Of a DNA stretch of 19,014 bases, positions 1-6,930 are shown piece after piece. The stretch is taken from positions 1-19,014 of the forward strand of contig WBXE01000022.1 in assembly GCA_008932955.1 (NCBI GenBank), in the 5' to 3' direction. Position numbers and translations under genes: made by a program. Below the pieces are notes generated by a model that saw only the letters and a list, made by a program, of their open reading frames with translations, did no database searches and was not told the origin of the DNA. This stretch comes from Verrucomicrobiota bacterium (GTDB taxonomy: Bacteria > Verrucomicrobiota > Verrucomicrobiia > Verrucomicrobiales > Akkermansiaceae). Within the stretch, counting starts at the first letter, position 1. Every line of letters starts with the position of its first letter.

Positions 1-95
1 GGATTTTTTGGATTTGGATTCTCTCACCATTTGCAGCACAGCAGAAGCTCCAGATCGCCCTCACTTCAATCCGTAAAATCCGTGTAATTTGCCTG
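1..95. repeat. Truncated copy of a palindromic intergenic element (ACGGATT family)
   Basis: Positions 1-95 match 18225-18319 almost base for base: a GGATTTTTTGGATT start, a central CATTTGCAGC...GCAGAAGCTCCAGAT core, and a right arm AATCCGTAAAATCCGTG at 68-84. The full copy near 18202 has a matching inverted left arm, so the left arm of this copy lies outside the window. No ORF in it looks real. The remaining 96-206 stretch up to the serS hairpin holds nothing I can identify. Confidence 0.8.
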
Positions 96-206
96 ATTGT
101 TTGAAAAGCAGGCAGTCAGGCAATCTCGCTTCGCTCGGTTGTGGTGCATTTTCCCCCGAGTATTGCCCAACTTCGGCGTTCGGGTTCAAGTGGCCGCACT
201 CTCACC

Positions 207-225
207 CACGGCCAGGCTGGCCGTG
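207..225 (-). terminator. GC-rich hairpin just downstream of serS
   Basis: CACGGCCA (207-214) and TGGCCGTG (218-225) form a perfect 8-bp stem with a 3-nt loop, starting 7 bases beyond the serS stop codon. No U-tract follows on the minus strand, so it is not a classical intrinsic terminator; it may stabilise the mRNA 3' end, act as a weak terminator, or be one of the GC-rich palindromes scattered through this window. Confidence 0.45.
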
Positions 226-231
226 CCCCTC

Positions 232-1521
232 TTACGCTTTGGCGATGCTCGGGGCACCGAAATACGGCACGAGTGCGGCGGGAATGCGGATGCTGCCGTC
301 GGGTTGCTGGCATTGTTCCAACAGCGCGACATACAGCCGAGGCAGTGCGGTGCCGGAGCCGTTGAGCGTGTGGGGAAAGCGGTTTTTGCCTTCGCTGTCC
401 TTGAACCGCAGGCGCATGCGGCGGGCCTGATAGTCACCGAAGCACGAGCAGCTGGACACCTCGAGGTATTTGCCATGGCCGGGGGCCCAGACTTCGATGT
501 CGTAGGTTTTGGCCGACGATTGCCCTACATCGCCCGTGCACAACTCGATGACGCGGTAATGCAGGCCGAGGTTTTGCAGGATCGACTCGGCGTGGCCGGT
601 GAGTTGTTCCAGCGCCTCGAAACCGGTATCGGGATCGACGATTTGGACCAGCTCGACCTTGTCAAACTGGTGCATGCGGATGATGCCCTTGTTATCGCGG
701 CCAGCGGAACCGGCCTCACGGCGGAAGCAGGGGGTGTAGGCGACCATTTTCACGGGCAGCGCAGCTTCGGGCAAGAGGGTATCGCGATAGAGATTGGTGA
801 CGGGCACCTCGGCGGTGGGCGCCAGAAACAACGAGTTGCGCCCATCGCTTTCCGCAGGCTCCGTGCCATACATGTCGCCCTCAAACTTCGGCAATTGGCC
901 GGTGCCTTCCATGCACTCACGTTTCACCAGGTGCGGCACGTTGACTTCTTCGTAGCCGTTGGCGGTTTGCGTATCTAGCAAAAAATTGATGAGGGCGCGT
1001 TCGAGGCGGGCGCCGCGGCCGCGATAGACGGCGAAGCCGGCGCCGGCGACGCGGATGGCGTCGTCCCAGTGGATCAAGCCCAGCGCGGTGGCCAACTCGA
1101 CGTGATCTTTGGGTTGGTCGATGGCGGGCTGGGTGCCCCACTCGCGCACGACGGGATTGGCCGACTCGTCGTTGCCGATCGGGCAGGCCTCGTGTGGGAG
1201 GTTGGGGATATTGAGGAGAAGGTTGGATTGGCGGAGGGTGGCGGCTTCGGCGGCCGCCTCAAGCTCGGCGATTTGGGCGTTGATGGCACGTGCTTCGGCC
1301 TCGATGGCCGAGCTGTCCTGGCCTTGGGCCTTGAGCATACCGATATCCTTGGAGAGGGTTTTGCGGGTGCTTTGCAGTTGTTGTTTCGACGTCTCGGCAA
1401 GGCGCCGCTCCTCGTCGCAGGCAAGCACCTCAGTGACAAGTTTCCAATGTTCGCCGCCGCGGGTTTTGAGACGGTCTTGGACGGCGGTGGGGTTGTCGCG
1501 GATGACGCGGATATCTAGCAT
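232..1521 (-). CDS. serS: Serine--tRNA ligase
   Basis: Cytoplasmic class II aminoacyl-tRNA synthetase that charges tRNA-Ser (and tRNA-Sec) with serine using ATP. The 429 aa equal the usual bacterial length. Residues 1-100 form the charged N-terminal helical arm that grips the long variable arm of tRNA-Ser. The catalytic core follows, with the serine-pocket TAEVP at 236-240, motif 2 (FRREAGSAGRDNKG, 266-279) and its continuation to F286-L291, the SSCSCFGDYQARR segment at 356-368, and motif 3 (NGSGTALPRLYVALLE, 387-402). The ATG at 1521 gives the canonical start MLDIRVIRDNP. No clear Shine-Dalgarno is present; instead a strong hairpin ends one base before the start codon. It follows the aminotransferase gene on the same strand after 223 bases that contain a dispersed repeat, so it probably has its own promoter or leader. 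Identity is very secure. Confidence 0.98.
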   Translation of the reverse strand: MLDIRVIRDNPTAVQDRLKTRGGEHWKLVTEVLACDEERRLAETSKQQLQSTRKTLSKDIGMLKAQGQDSSAIEAEARAINAQIAELEAAAEAATLRQSNLLLNIPNLPHEACPIGNDESANPVVREWGTQPAIDQPKDHVELATALGLIHWDDAIRVAGAGFAVYRGRGARLERALINFLLDTQTANGYEEVNVPHLVKRECMEGTGQLPKFEGDMYGTEPAESDGRNSLFLAPTAEVPVTNLYRDTLLPEAALPVKMVAYTPCFRREAGSAGRDNKGIIRMHQFDKVELVQIVDPDTGFEALEQLTGHAESILQNLGLHYRVIELCTGDVGQSSAKTYDIEVWAPGHGKYLEVSSCSCFGDYQARRMRLRFKDSEGKNRFPHTLNGSGTALPRLYVALLEQCQQPDGSIRIPAALVPYFGAPSIAKA

Positions 1522-1522
1522 G

Positions 1523-1588
1523 GCGGGCAGAGTGTCGTCGCCGCCTGCCCGCGAAGCAATTCCAAAAAAAAGTCAGAACCGCGGGCAG
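1523..1588 (-). promoter_or_regulatory. Two mutually exclusive hairpins in the serS 5' leader
   Basis: Reading the minus strand towards serS, an arm CTGCCCGC (1588-1581) is followed by its complement GCGGGCAG (1552-1545), then by CTGCCCGC again (1530-1523), one base before the ATG. The middle arm can pair perfectly over 8 bp with either the first or the last arm, but not both. Pairing with the last arm would bury the ribosome-binding region; pairing with the first would free it. The first loop contains a run of eight T on the message strand. This has the geometry of an attenuator or translational switch, but it could also be chance juxtaposition of a GCGGGCA-type repeat. Confidence 0.4.
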
Positions 1589-1613
1589 AAGTGGCTTGCA
1601 GTAGCGGCCCGCC

Positions 1614-1725
1614 CGGTAGGGAGCGACGACGTTAGTGTCGTCGTGCGGAAGGGTCGAGGATGAACCGAGCCCGCGGCACGCATGCATGGGCCGCGCGTTG
1701 GCAAGCACCACAAAATGGGGTGGCG
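1614..1725 (-). repeat. Dispersed ~110-bp intergenic repeat, copy A
   Basis: The reverse complement of this stretch matches 7826-7938. Shared exact blocks in order are CCACCCCATT (1723-1714), GCCCATGCATG (1691-1681), GGCTCGGT (1671-1664) and TCGTCGCTCCCT (1629-1618). The last block includes a perfect 7-bp hairpin, CGACGAC (1624-1630) with GTCGTCG (1637-1643) around a 6-nt loop. Spurious ORFs through both copies read similar peptides (PMHxCRxLG...DD...VAP), which is shared DNA rather than evidence of a gene. It fills most of the gap between the aminotransferase and serS. Confidence 0.8.
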
Positions 1726-1744
1726 CCTCAGTGCCACGACCAGC

Positions 1745-2809
1745 CTAAGCTAGCACATCATCCATGGCGGCGATGAGTTGCTGCATGGTGGCGGCGGTTT
1801 CATTGCCCATGTTGGAGATGCGGAAAGTGAGGCCCTTGATTTTGCCGTAGCCGCCGTTGATAATATATCCGTGCTTGCCCTTGAGGTTTTTGATGAACGC
1901 CGACTGGTCGAAGTCGGCTGGTTTGGTAAAACATGTTAGGGAAACCGATTGGTGGCCGGCAGGTGCGAAATTGGCGAATCCGTGGCGCGCGCCCCAAGCA
2001 TGGATGAGGGCGTTGTTGGCGGAATGACGGGCGAAGCGCTGGTCCATGCCTTCGGCGGCGATGGTGCCGAGGATATATTGCAAGCCAAAGATCAGGGAGA
2101 TGGCGGGGGTGGACGGGGTGTTGTTCTTTTCCGCGTTCTTGGCAAACTCGATGAAGTCAAAATAGTAGCCCCGGTTAGGCTGGCTCTTGGCCCGCTCCAG
2201 CGCCGCTTCCGAACAGAAAAACACCGTTAAGCCCGGCGGCAAGGCCAGCGCTTTCTGCACTCCGGCCAGCAGCACGTCGATGCCTAGGGCGTCCATCGCA
2301 ATGGGCACGGCGGAAAACGACGACACGCTATCAACGACGAAGATCACGCCGGGGAACGCCTTGACCACAGCGGCGATGGCGGCCAGATCGTTCATCACGC
2401 CGGTGGACGTTTCGTTGTGGATGAGGGTGACGACGTCGAACCCGCCTTCTTCGAGTTTGGCGCGCACGGACTCCGGAGCGATTGCTTCGCCCCAGCCCAC
2501 TTGGATCTTATCGGCGGCGAGACCGAGTTTGAGGGCGACGTCGTACCATTTGTCAGAGAAGGCACCGCAGCAGAGGGTGAGGACTTTTTTGGCGCAGAGG
2601 TTGCGCAGCGCGGCTTCCATCACGCCCCAGGCCGACGAGGTCGATAGGTAGGCGGGGCGGCTGGTGCCGGCGAGTTGTTGCAAGCTGGGTTGGACGGAAG
2701 CATATAACTCCTCGAACTCGCTGCCACGGTGGCCGATCATCGGATGGCTCATGGCAGCAAAAGTTTCCGCAGAAACATTGATTGGACCGGGAATGTAAAG
2801 TTTCGACAT
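1745..2809 (-). CDS. Class V PLP aminotransferase (serine-pyruvate / alanine-glyoxylate type)
   Basis: A 354-aa fold-type I, class V aminotransferase of the alanine-glyoxylate / serine-pyruvate group. Visible features are the N-terminal IPGPINVS (6-13) and HPMIGHRG (22-29) of this group, the substrate loop HNETSTG (131-137), D160 which should hold the pyridine nitrogen, and GVQKALALPPG (183-193) where K186 should form the internal aldimine. It lies 60 bases after dapA on the same strand and probably shares a transcript with dapF-dapA. Substrate cannot be read from sequence. Enzymes of this group can act as phosphoserine aminotransferase beside SerA in some lineages, and serS and serA in this window make a serine role attractive. 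It is not of the class expected for a diaminopimelate aminotransferase (class I DapL or class III). Family call is secure; specificity is inference. Confidence 0.9.
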   Translation of the reverse strand: MSKLYIPGPINVSAETFAAMSHPMIGHRGSEFEELYASVQPSLQQLAGTSRPAYLSTSSAWGVMEAALRNLCAKKVLTLCCGAFSDKWYDVALKLGLAADKIQVGWGEAIAPESVRAKLEEGGFDVVTLIHNETSTGVMNDLAAIAAVVKAFPGVIFVVDSVSSFSAVPIAMDALGIDVLLAGVQKALALPPGLTVFFCSEAALERAKSQPNRGYYFDFIEFAKNAEKNNTPSTPAISLIFGLQYILGTIAAEGMDQRFARHSANNALIHAWGARHGFANFAPAGHQSVSLTCFTKPADFDQSAFIKNLKGKHGYIINGGYGKIKGLTFRISNMGNETAATMQQLIAAMDDVLA

Positions 2810-2869
2810 GGCGAGGAATGATTGATGGTTAGGAAAAAACGCTGGAAAAATAATAGCCGCCGGCTGGCC

Positions 2870-3754
2870 TCAGGGCAACAAGCCGTAGGTCTCTAGCAAA
2901 TTAGTTAGATCGGTGGTTTGGGCCGTCGTCAGTCCGGCGAGGGGCAGGCGCAACTCCGGGTCACAATGGCCTTGCAGGGCCAGCGCGGACTTGATGGGCA
3001 CCGGATTGACGTCCAGCGACATGAGGCCACGCATCAGTGGATAGTATTGGCGTTGAAGGATGAGGGCCTCGTCGAACGAGCCGTTGAGACAGGCACGCAC
3101 CAAGCGAGCGATGACGTCGGGGATGAGATTGGAAGCGACCGACACTAGGCCGGTGGCGCCACAGGCGATGAATGGCAAGGTGAGCGGATCGTCGCCGCAG
3201 AGGATGGCGAAATCCTCGGGCAGCACCTGCAGCAATTGATTCACCCGATCCACCGAGCCGCCCGCTTCTTTGATCGCACAAATGTTAGAAAAATCCGCGG
3301 CGAGGCGAGCGACGGTGTCTGGGGCGATTTCGATGACGGAGCGGCCGGGCACGCTGTAGAGCATGATTGGCAGCTGGGACGCTTGGGCGATGGCCTTAAA
3401 ATGCAGGTAGAGTCCTTGTTGCGAGGGCTTGTTGTAGTACGGGCAGACTTGCAGCGAGCCGGTGGCGCCGAGTTCTTCGGCGGCCACGGTCAGCTCGATC
3501 GCCTCGGAGGTCGAGTTCGAGCCGGTGCCGGCCACCACCTGGCAGCGGCCGGCGGCAAACTCCACCGCCAGGCCGATCACCTCGATGTGTTCGTCGGTGT
3601 CGAGGGTGGGTGACTCGCCAGTGGTACCGCAGGGGACGATGCCGTCTACGCCGCCAGCGATCTGGCGTTCGATGAGGGCTTGGAAAGCGGGGACGTCGAG
3701 GTGGCCGTCGCGGAAGGGCGTGATGAGGGCAGTGTAGCAGCCTGAGAATTGCAT
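2870..3754 (-). CDS. dapA: 4-hydroxy-tetrahydrodipicolinate synthase
   Basis: Condenses pyruvate with aspartate semialdehyde, the first committed step to diaminopimelate (peptidoglycan) and lysine. A TIM-barrel class I aldolase-type enzyme of 294 aa, against 292 in E. coli. From the chosen start MQFSGCYTALITPF, the key residues fall almost on E. coli numbering: T44/T45 (GTTGES), Y107 (CPYYNKPS), Y133 and R138 (LYSVPGRS), and Schiff-base lysine K162 (AIKEAGG). The open frame extends upstream to a TTG at 3793 (13 extra residues, with another ATG at 3769), but those residues are not family-like and no Shine-Dalgarno supports them. It begins 47 bases after the dapF stop and is followed 60 bases later by the aminotransferase, which suggests a dapF-dapA-aminotransferase operon. 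Confidence 0.97.
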   Translation of the reverse strand: MQFSGCYTALITPFRDGHLDVPAFQALIERQIAGGVDGIVPCGTTGESPTLDTDEHIEVIGLAVEFAAGRCQVVAGTGSNSTSEAIELTVAAEELGATGSLQVCPYYNKPSQQGLYLHFKAIAQASQLPIMLYSVPGRSVIEIAPDTVARLAADFSNICAIKEAGGSVDRVNQLLQVLPEDFAILCGDDPLTLPFIACGATGLVSVASNLIPDVIARLVRACLNGSFDEALILQRQYYPLMRGLMSLDVNPVPIKSALALQGHCDPELRLPLAGLTTAQTTDLTNLLETYGLLP

Positions 3755-3801
3755 GGCGGGGCGGAGCATGAATGATCGGAGCGGTTCGTCCAAGCGGTAA
3801 T

Positions 3802-4629
3802 TTAGATGTCGATTTCGCCCTCGAACACAAAATCCGCCGGTCCAGTCAGGGTCACCTTGCCGAATCCTTGCGCCCCGGATTTTTCAAAACCCACTTCCAA
3901 GGTGTCGCCGCCCTCCACGTCCACTTGGATGGGGCTGGCGGCGCCGCTGAGCAAGTGGTGAATCAAGGCGGAGGCGACCATGCCGGTGCCGCAGGCAAGG
4001 GTTTCGTCCTCGACGCCGCGCTCGAAGGTGCGAATGGAAATGTGTTGGGGCGCGAGCACCACCGCGAAATTGGCGTTGGTGCCGGCGGGAGCAAATGCCG
4101 GGTGATGGCGGACGGCGCTGCCCTGGGTGGCGACATCGAAGCCGTCGAGCTCCTCCGGGCTAGCCAGGAATGCGACGACGTGCGGTACGCCGGTGTTGAT
4201 AAAATGCAGGGGCGCGGTCAGTCCGGCCACGGTGGCAGCAGTGGCGAGCTGCAGGTCTTTGGGTGCGCTCATGGCGATGCGCACGTTGTCGCCGATAATC
4301 TCGGCGGCCAGGGTGCCGGCCAGGGTCTCAAAGGTGACCCGTTCGCTCAGCTGCTCGCCCAAGTGAGCGGTGAAGCGGCCAAAGCAACGCGCCCCGTTGC
4401 CGCACATTTCCGCCTCGTAGCCGTCGGCGTTATAATAGCGGAAGCGGTAATCCGCGCCCGCCTGCGCCGGCTCCACCGCCAGCAAGCCGTCGGCGCCGAT
4501 GCCGCGATTGCGGTCGCACAGCGCTGCGATCGTATCGGCATCCAGCGCTTCGCTGAGCGACAGGTCGCGATTATCGACCAGAATGAAATCATTGCCGGCG
4601 CCGTTCATTTTGAAAAAGTGGAGGAGCAT
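3802..4629 (-). CDS. dapF: Diaminopimelate epimerase
   Basis: Interconverts LL- and meso-diaminopimelate, the last step before peptidoglycan cross-linking units or lysine. The protein is 275 aa, the usual size. It is a cofactor-independent two-cysteine racemase: C76 lies in EMCGNGARCFGRF (74-86) and C213 in ETLACGTGMVAS (209-220). The N-terminal MNGAGNDF (8-15) and the NRGIGADG motif (41-48) are standard. The reading frame stays open for 150 more codons upstream, to 5079, but that part overlaps the divergent metal-binding protein gene and looks like its antisense shadow, so the ATG at 4629 is chosen. It is first in the presumed dapF-dapA-aminotransferase transcript. No Shine-Dalgarno is visible. 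Confidence 0.97.
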   Translation of the reverse strand: MLLHFFKMNGAGNDFILVDNRDLSLSEALDADTIAALCDRNRGIGADGLLAVEPAQAGADYRFRYYNADGYEAEMCGNGARCFGRFTAHLGEQLSERVTFETLAGTLAAEIIGDNVRIAMSAPKDLQLATAATVAGLTAPLHFINTGVPHVVAFLASPEELDGFDVATQGSAVRHHPAFAPAGTNANFAVVLAPQHISIRTFERGVEDETLACGTGMVASALIHHLLSGAASPIQVDVEGGDTLEVGFEKSGAQGFGKVTLTGPADFVFEGEIDI

Positions 4630-4797
4630 AATGGGATGGGGAAGGAAACTTGGGAAGGGGCCGCCCGAGCGCCAGAATGGGCTACAAGCAGGGGCGACAC
4701 AGTCCATCAAAACCCCTCTTGGGTCAAGTCTTAGAATGCGAGCGGCTGGTGGCAATTCGCTTGCAATCGCTAGCTGGCTGCCTAATTTCGAGGCGGC
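4630..4797. promoter_or_regulatory. Divergent intergenic region between dapF and the metal transporter operon
   Basis: These 168 bases must hold the promoters for both dapF (leftward) and the metal importer operon (rightward). A near-duplicated GCAATTCGC / GCAATCGC occurs at about 4752-4770. I could not identify a convincing Zur, Fur or MntR palindrome or a clear -35/-10 pair. GAGG at 4790-4793, four bases before the ATG at 4798, is a weak ribosome-binding site. Confidence 0.4.
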
Positions 4798-5697
4798 ATG
4801 ACCACCCCATCGCTCATCTGGCTGATAGGCCTGTTCGCCGCCGCGCTTTCCAGCGCGGCGCCGCTGCAGGTGGCAGCCTTGCACCCGTTGATGGCGGATT
4901 TGGCGCGGCAGGTCGGCGGCGAGCGGGTGACAGTGGTGAATTTGGTCGGTGAGGGTGGCAACCCACATCGATTCGAGCCGCGGCCTGGCGACCTGAAGCA
5001 GATGCAAGCGTCGGCCTTGGTGTTGGCCGCCGGCAAGGGGCTCGAACCCTATCTGAATCGCCTCAAGGATACCTTGCATGAGGTGAGCGTCATCGAGGTC
5101 GGCCGCAGCATTCCGTCGCTGATGATCGCCAAAGATGGGGAGGCTGCCACGGAGGGGTCATCGGCCGCCGGCACGCCCGACCCGCATTGGTGGCATGGGG
5201 TGGACAACATGCGCCGGGCCGCGCGAGTGGTGGCGCTGGCGCTGGCGGACAAGGATCCGGCGGGCCGAGGGATCTATTTGGGCAATGCGCAAGCCTACGG
5301 AGCGCGCCTCGAGTTATTGCAGCGCTGGGCCCACGGCGAACTGGCGAAGGTGCCGCGTGGCCAGCGCAAACTGGTGACCGCCCACCAGGCGTTTGCGTAT
5401 TTTGCCAGGGAATTTGATTTCACGCTCATCGCCGTGGCCGGCTTGAACGATGAGCAAAACAACACGCCGCAGGCGTTGGCCATGACCCTCGCGGCGGTGC
5501 GACTCTCCGGCGTCAAGGCGATTTTCCCGGAGTCCAATACCAACGCCAAGGTCCTCCAATCCATCGCCACGGCCACCGCCACCACGCTCGCCACGCCGCT
5601 CATCGCCGATGGCAATGGGAGTGGCAAGGATGCGGGCTTCGAGGGCATGCTCCGCCACAACGTGCAAGCCATTACCCAAGCCTTAGCCGCTCCCTGA
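4798..5697 (+). CDS. Metal-ion ABC transporter substrate-binding protein (ZnuA/TroA-like)
   Basis: A 299-aa secreted binding protein of the cluster A-I (ZnuA/TroA/MntC) family, which captures Zn2+, Mn2+ or Fe2+ outside the cytoplasmic membrane and delivers it to the permease. Residues 1-21 look like a signal peptide ending SSAAP. There is no lipobox cysteine, so the mature protein is probably soluble. Likely metal ligands are H57 (GNPHRFEP), H130 (DPHWWHG), H196 (TAHQAFAYFA) and D271 (IADGNG). The family segment IFPESNTNAKVL is at 242-253. A histidine as third ligand resembles TroA and ZnuA more than the Glu of PsaA/MntC-type Mn transporters, but the long His-rich loop of typical ZnuA is absent, so the metal is open. 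The stop codon overlaps the next gene (TGATG), so translation is coupled. Confidence 0.93.
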   Translation: MTTPSLIWLIGLFAAALSSAAPLQVAALHPLMADLARQVGGERVTVVNLVGEGGNPHRFEPRPGDLKQMQASALVLAAGKGLEPYLNRLKDTLHEVSVIEVGRSIPSLMIAKDGEAATEGSSAAGTPDPHWWHGVDNMRRAARVVALALADKDPAGRGIYLGNAQAYGARLELLQRWAHGELAKVPRGQRKLVTAHQAFAYFAREFDFTLIAVAGLNDEQNNTPQALAMTLAAVRLSGVKAIFPESNTNAKVLQSIATATATTLATPLIADGNGSGKDAGFEGMLRHNVQAITQALAAP

Positions 5698-6152
5698 TGG
5701 ATTGCAAAACCTTCCATTCCCCGCTGGCCGGCACCGCCGGAGTGCTCACCATCCTAGGATTGCTGGCCATCCCTTTGCACCACCTCACTTCCAAGCGCCC
5801 GCTGCCAGCGACTCAGCAAGGCACCCCACTGCTGGTCGCAGACGTGGCTACGCCGGCCATTTTACGCCTCAAGTTGCTCACCCCCGCCCGCTCGCTGCGT
5901 CTGACCACCGAAGACGGCACACGACTGCTCGATCTAACCGACGTGGTGGCCGGCGAGTCTGAGTGTGACGTTGCCCTGCCCATCCACCACGACACCCTCG
6001 ACTTGTTGCTGCAAGCCGACCTCGGCGACAGCCCGGCCGACACCGCGGTTTTTCTAACGGTCATGCCGGACGCCCGCGAGGCGCAGACGCGCTACCTCCT
6101 CGGCTGCCGCTCGCTGGCCCAGCCGCTGCATTTTAACTGGTGCTCACACTGA
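5697..6152 (+). CDS. Unknown membrane-anchored protein in the metal transporter operon
   Basis: I do not recognise this 151-aa protein. It has one hydrophobic segment at about residues 12-28 (AGTAGVLTILGLLAIPL), followed by a roughly 115-residue region that would lie outside the membrane. That region is rich in hydrophobic/threonine stretches suggesting a small beta domain (PAILRLKLLTPARSLRLTTEDG) and ends in the short tail FNWCSH. Its ATG overlaps the stop of the binding-protein gene, and the ATPase gene starts 4 bases after its own stop, so it is embedded in the operon and should be made with the transporter. It has five histidines (7, 28, 29, 97, 98) plus His144 and His151, and four cysteines, which might bind metal, though they form no known motif. 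Existence as a gene is well supported by its tight placement; function is unknown. A role as accessory metal chaperone or transporter anchor is only a guess. Confidence 0.8.
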   Translation: MDCKTFHSPLAGTAGVLTILGLLAIPLHHLTSKRPLPATQQGTPLLVADVATPAILRLKLLTPARSLRLTTEDGTRLLDLTDVVAGESECDVALPIHHDTLDLLLQADLGDSPADTAVFLTVMPDAREAQTRYLLGCRSLAQPLHFNWCSH

Positions 6153-6156
6153 TCTG

Positions 6157-6930
6157 ATGTCCGTCGCCCCCCATGATTCCTGTGCCCACTGCGGCCATCA
6201 CCACGAACTGAGCGTGGAAAACCTCGGCGTCCGCTATCGCGAGGGGCGCGCTCTCGATGACATTTCCTTCGCCACCTCGTGCGGGTCCTGCGTCGCCTTG
6301 ATCGGTCCCAACGGCGCCGGCAAAAGTACCTTGCTCAAGGCCATCGCCGGCTTGCTCCCCATCGCCGCAGGTAAAATTTTTTGGCGAGGCACGCAGGTGG
6401 CGAAGTGGAGCCGCGAGATTGCGTATTTGCCGCAACGCGAAAACGTGGACTGGCAGTTTCCGATTACGGTGCGCGGGGTGGTGCGTATGGGCCGCTACCC
6501 GCAAGCGGGTTGGTGGCGCCCTTTCTCCGCCGGCGACGCCGCGGCGGTCGAGCACGCAATGGCTGCCATGGGTTTGTTGGATTTGCAACACCGCCAGATC
6601 AGCGCCTTGAGCGGCGGCCAGCAACAGCGGGTCTTCCTCGCCCGCGCCCTGGCCCAAGAGGCCCACGTTTTACTGCTCGACGAGCCATTCAGCGGCCTCG
6701 ACCACCCCGCCAAGACGGCTCTCGCCCAGATCCTGCGCGACCTAACCAAAGAAGGGCGGCTGGTGCTCGCCGCCCATCACGATCTGGACACCGTGCGCGA
6801 CATTTACGATGAAGTCCTGCTGCTGCGCCGCAAGTGTGTTGCCTTCGGGCCGGTGACCGAGGTATTCACCAAGGATCTATTGGAACAGACCTTCGCCCAA
6901 CCCGCCAATGCCGGAAAGGAGCTCGCATGA
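6157..6930 (+). CDS. Metal-ion ABC transporter ATPase with Cys/His-rich N-terminus
   Basis: A 257-aa ATP-binding subunit that powers the metal importer on the cytoplasmic face. It has Walker A GPNGAGKST (50-58), a Q-loop in YLPQRENVDWQFPITV (90-105) that is typical of Zn/Mn ATPases, signature LSGGQQQR (151-158), Walker B VLLLDEP (171-177) followed by D-loop SGLD, and H-loop H207/H208. Before the ABC domain proper the N-terminus carries CAHCGHHH (9-16), a dense Cys-x-x-Cys plus three His cluster resembling a metal-binding site. It lies in the operon between the 151-aa protein (4-base gap) and the permease, whose ATG overlaps its stop (ATGA). Family and pathway are secure; the metal and the role of the Cys/His cluster are not. 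Confidence 0.95.
   Translation: MSVAPHDSCAHCGHHHELSVENLGVRYREGRALDDISFATSCGSCVALIGPNGAGKSTLLKAIAGLLPIAAGKIFWRGTQVAKWSREIAYLPQRENVDWQFPITVRGVVRMGRYPQAGWWRPFSAGDAAAVEHAMAAMGLLDLQHRQISALSGGQQQRVFLARALAQEAHVLLLDEPFSGLDHPAKTALAQILRDLTKEGRLVLAAHHDLDTVRDIYDEVLLLRRKCVAFGPVTEVFTKDLLEQTFAQPANAGKELA
6916..6921 (+). promoter_or_regulatory. Strong Shine-Dalgarno for the permease
   Basis: AAGGAG lies five bases before the ATG at 6927, inside the 3' end of the ATPase gene. It is the only near-consensus ribosome-binding site I found in this window and it fixes the permease start at 6927, although the frame is open from 6834. Confidence 0.8.

Noticed and set aside
97..978. Long plus-strand ORF of 293 codons
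   Set aside because: It lies wholly antisense to the unmistakable serS gene, and its peptide has no recognisable domain. A GC-rich codon bias creates such shadows; the same holds for plus-strand frames opposite dapA, dapF, serA, the transglutaminase-like gene and the fusion gene.
1430..1711. Minus-strand ORF of 93 codons crossing repeat copy A and the serS start
   Set aside because: It overlaps the serS start out of frame and consists of repeat-derived sequence.
1523..1740. T-box riboswitch ahead of serS
   Set aside because: I found no T-box consensus (GGGTGGNACCGCG-like) and no specifier loop. Only the alternative GCGGGCAG hairpins remain.
4630..4797. Zur, Fur or MntR operator controlling the metal importer
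   Set aside because: No convincing AT-rich palindrome of the known types is present; the GCAAT-containing near-duplicate is too weak.
4630..5079. 150-codon N-terminal extension of dapF
   Set aside because: It is antisense to the start of the metal-binding protein gene. DapF proteins start at MLLHFFKMNGAGNDF, which gives the normal 275-aa length.
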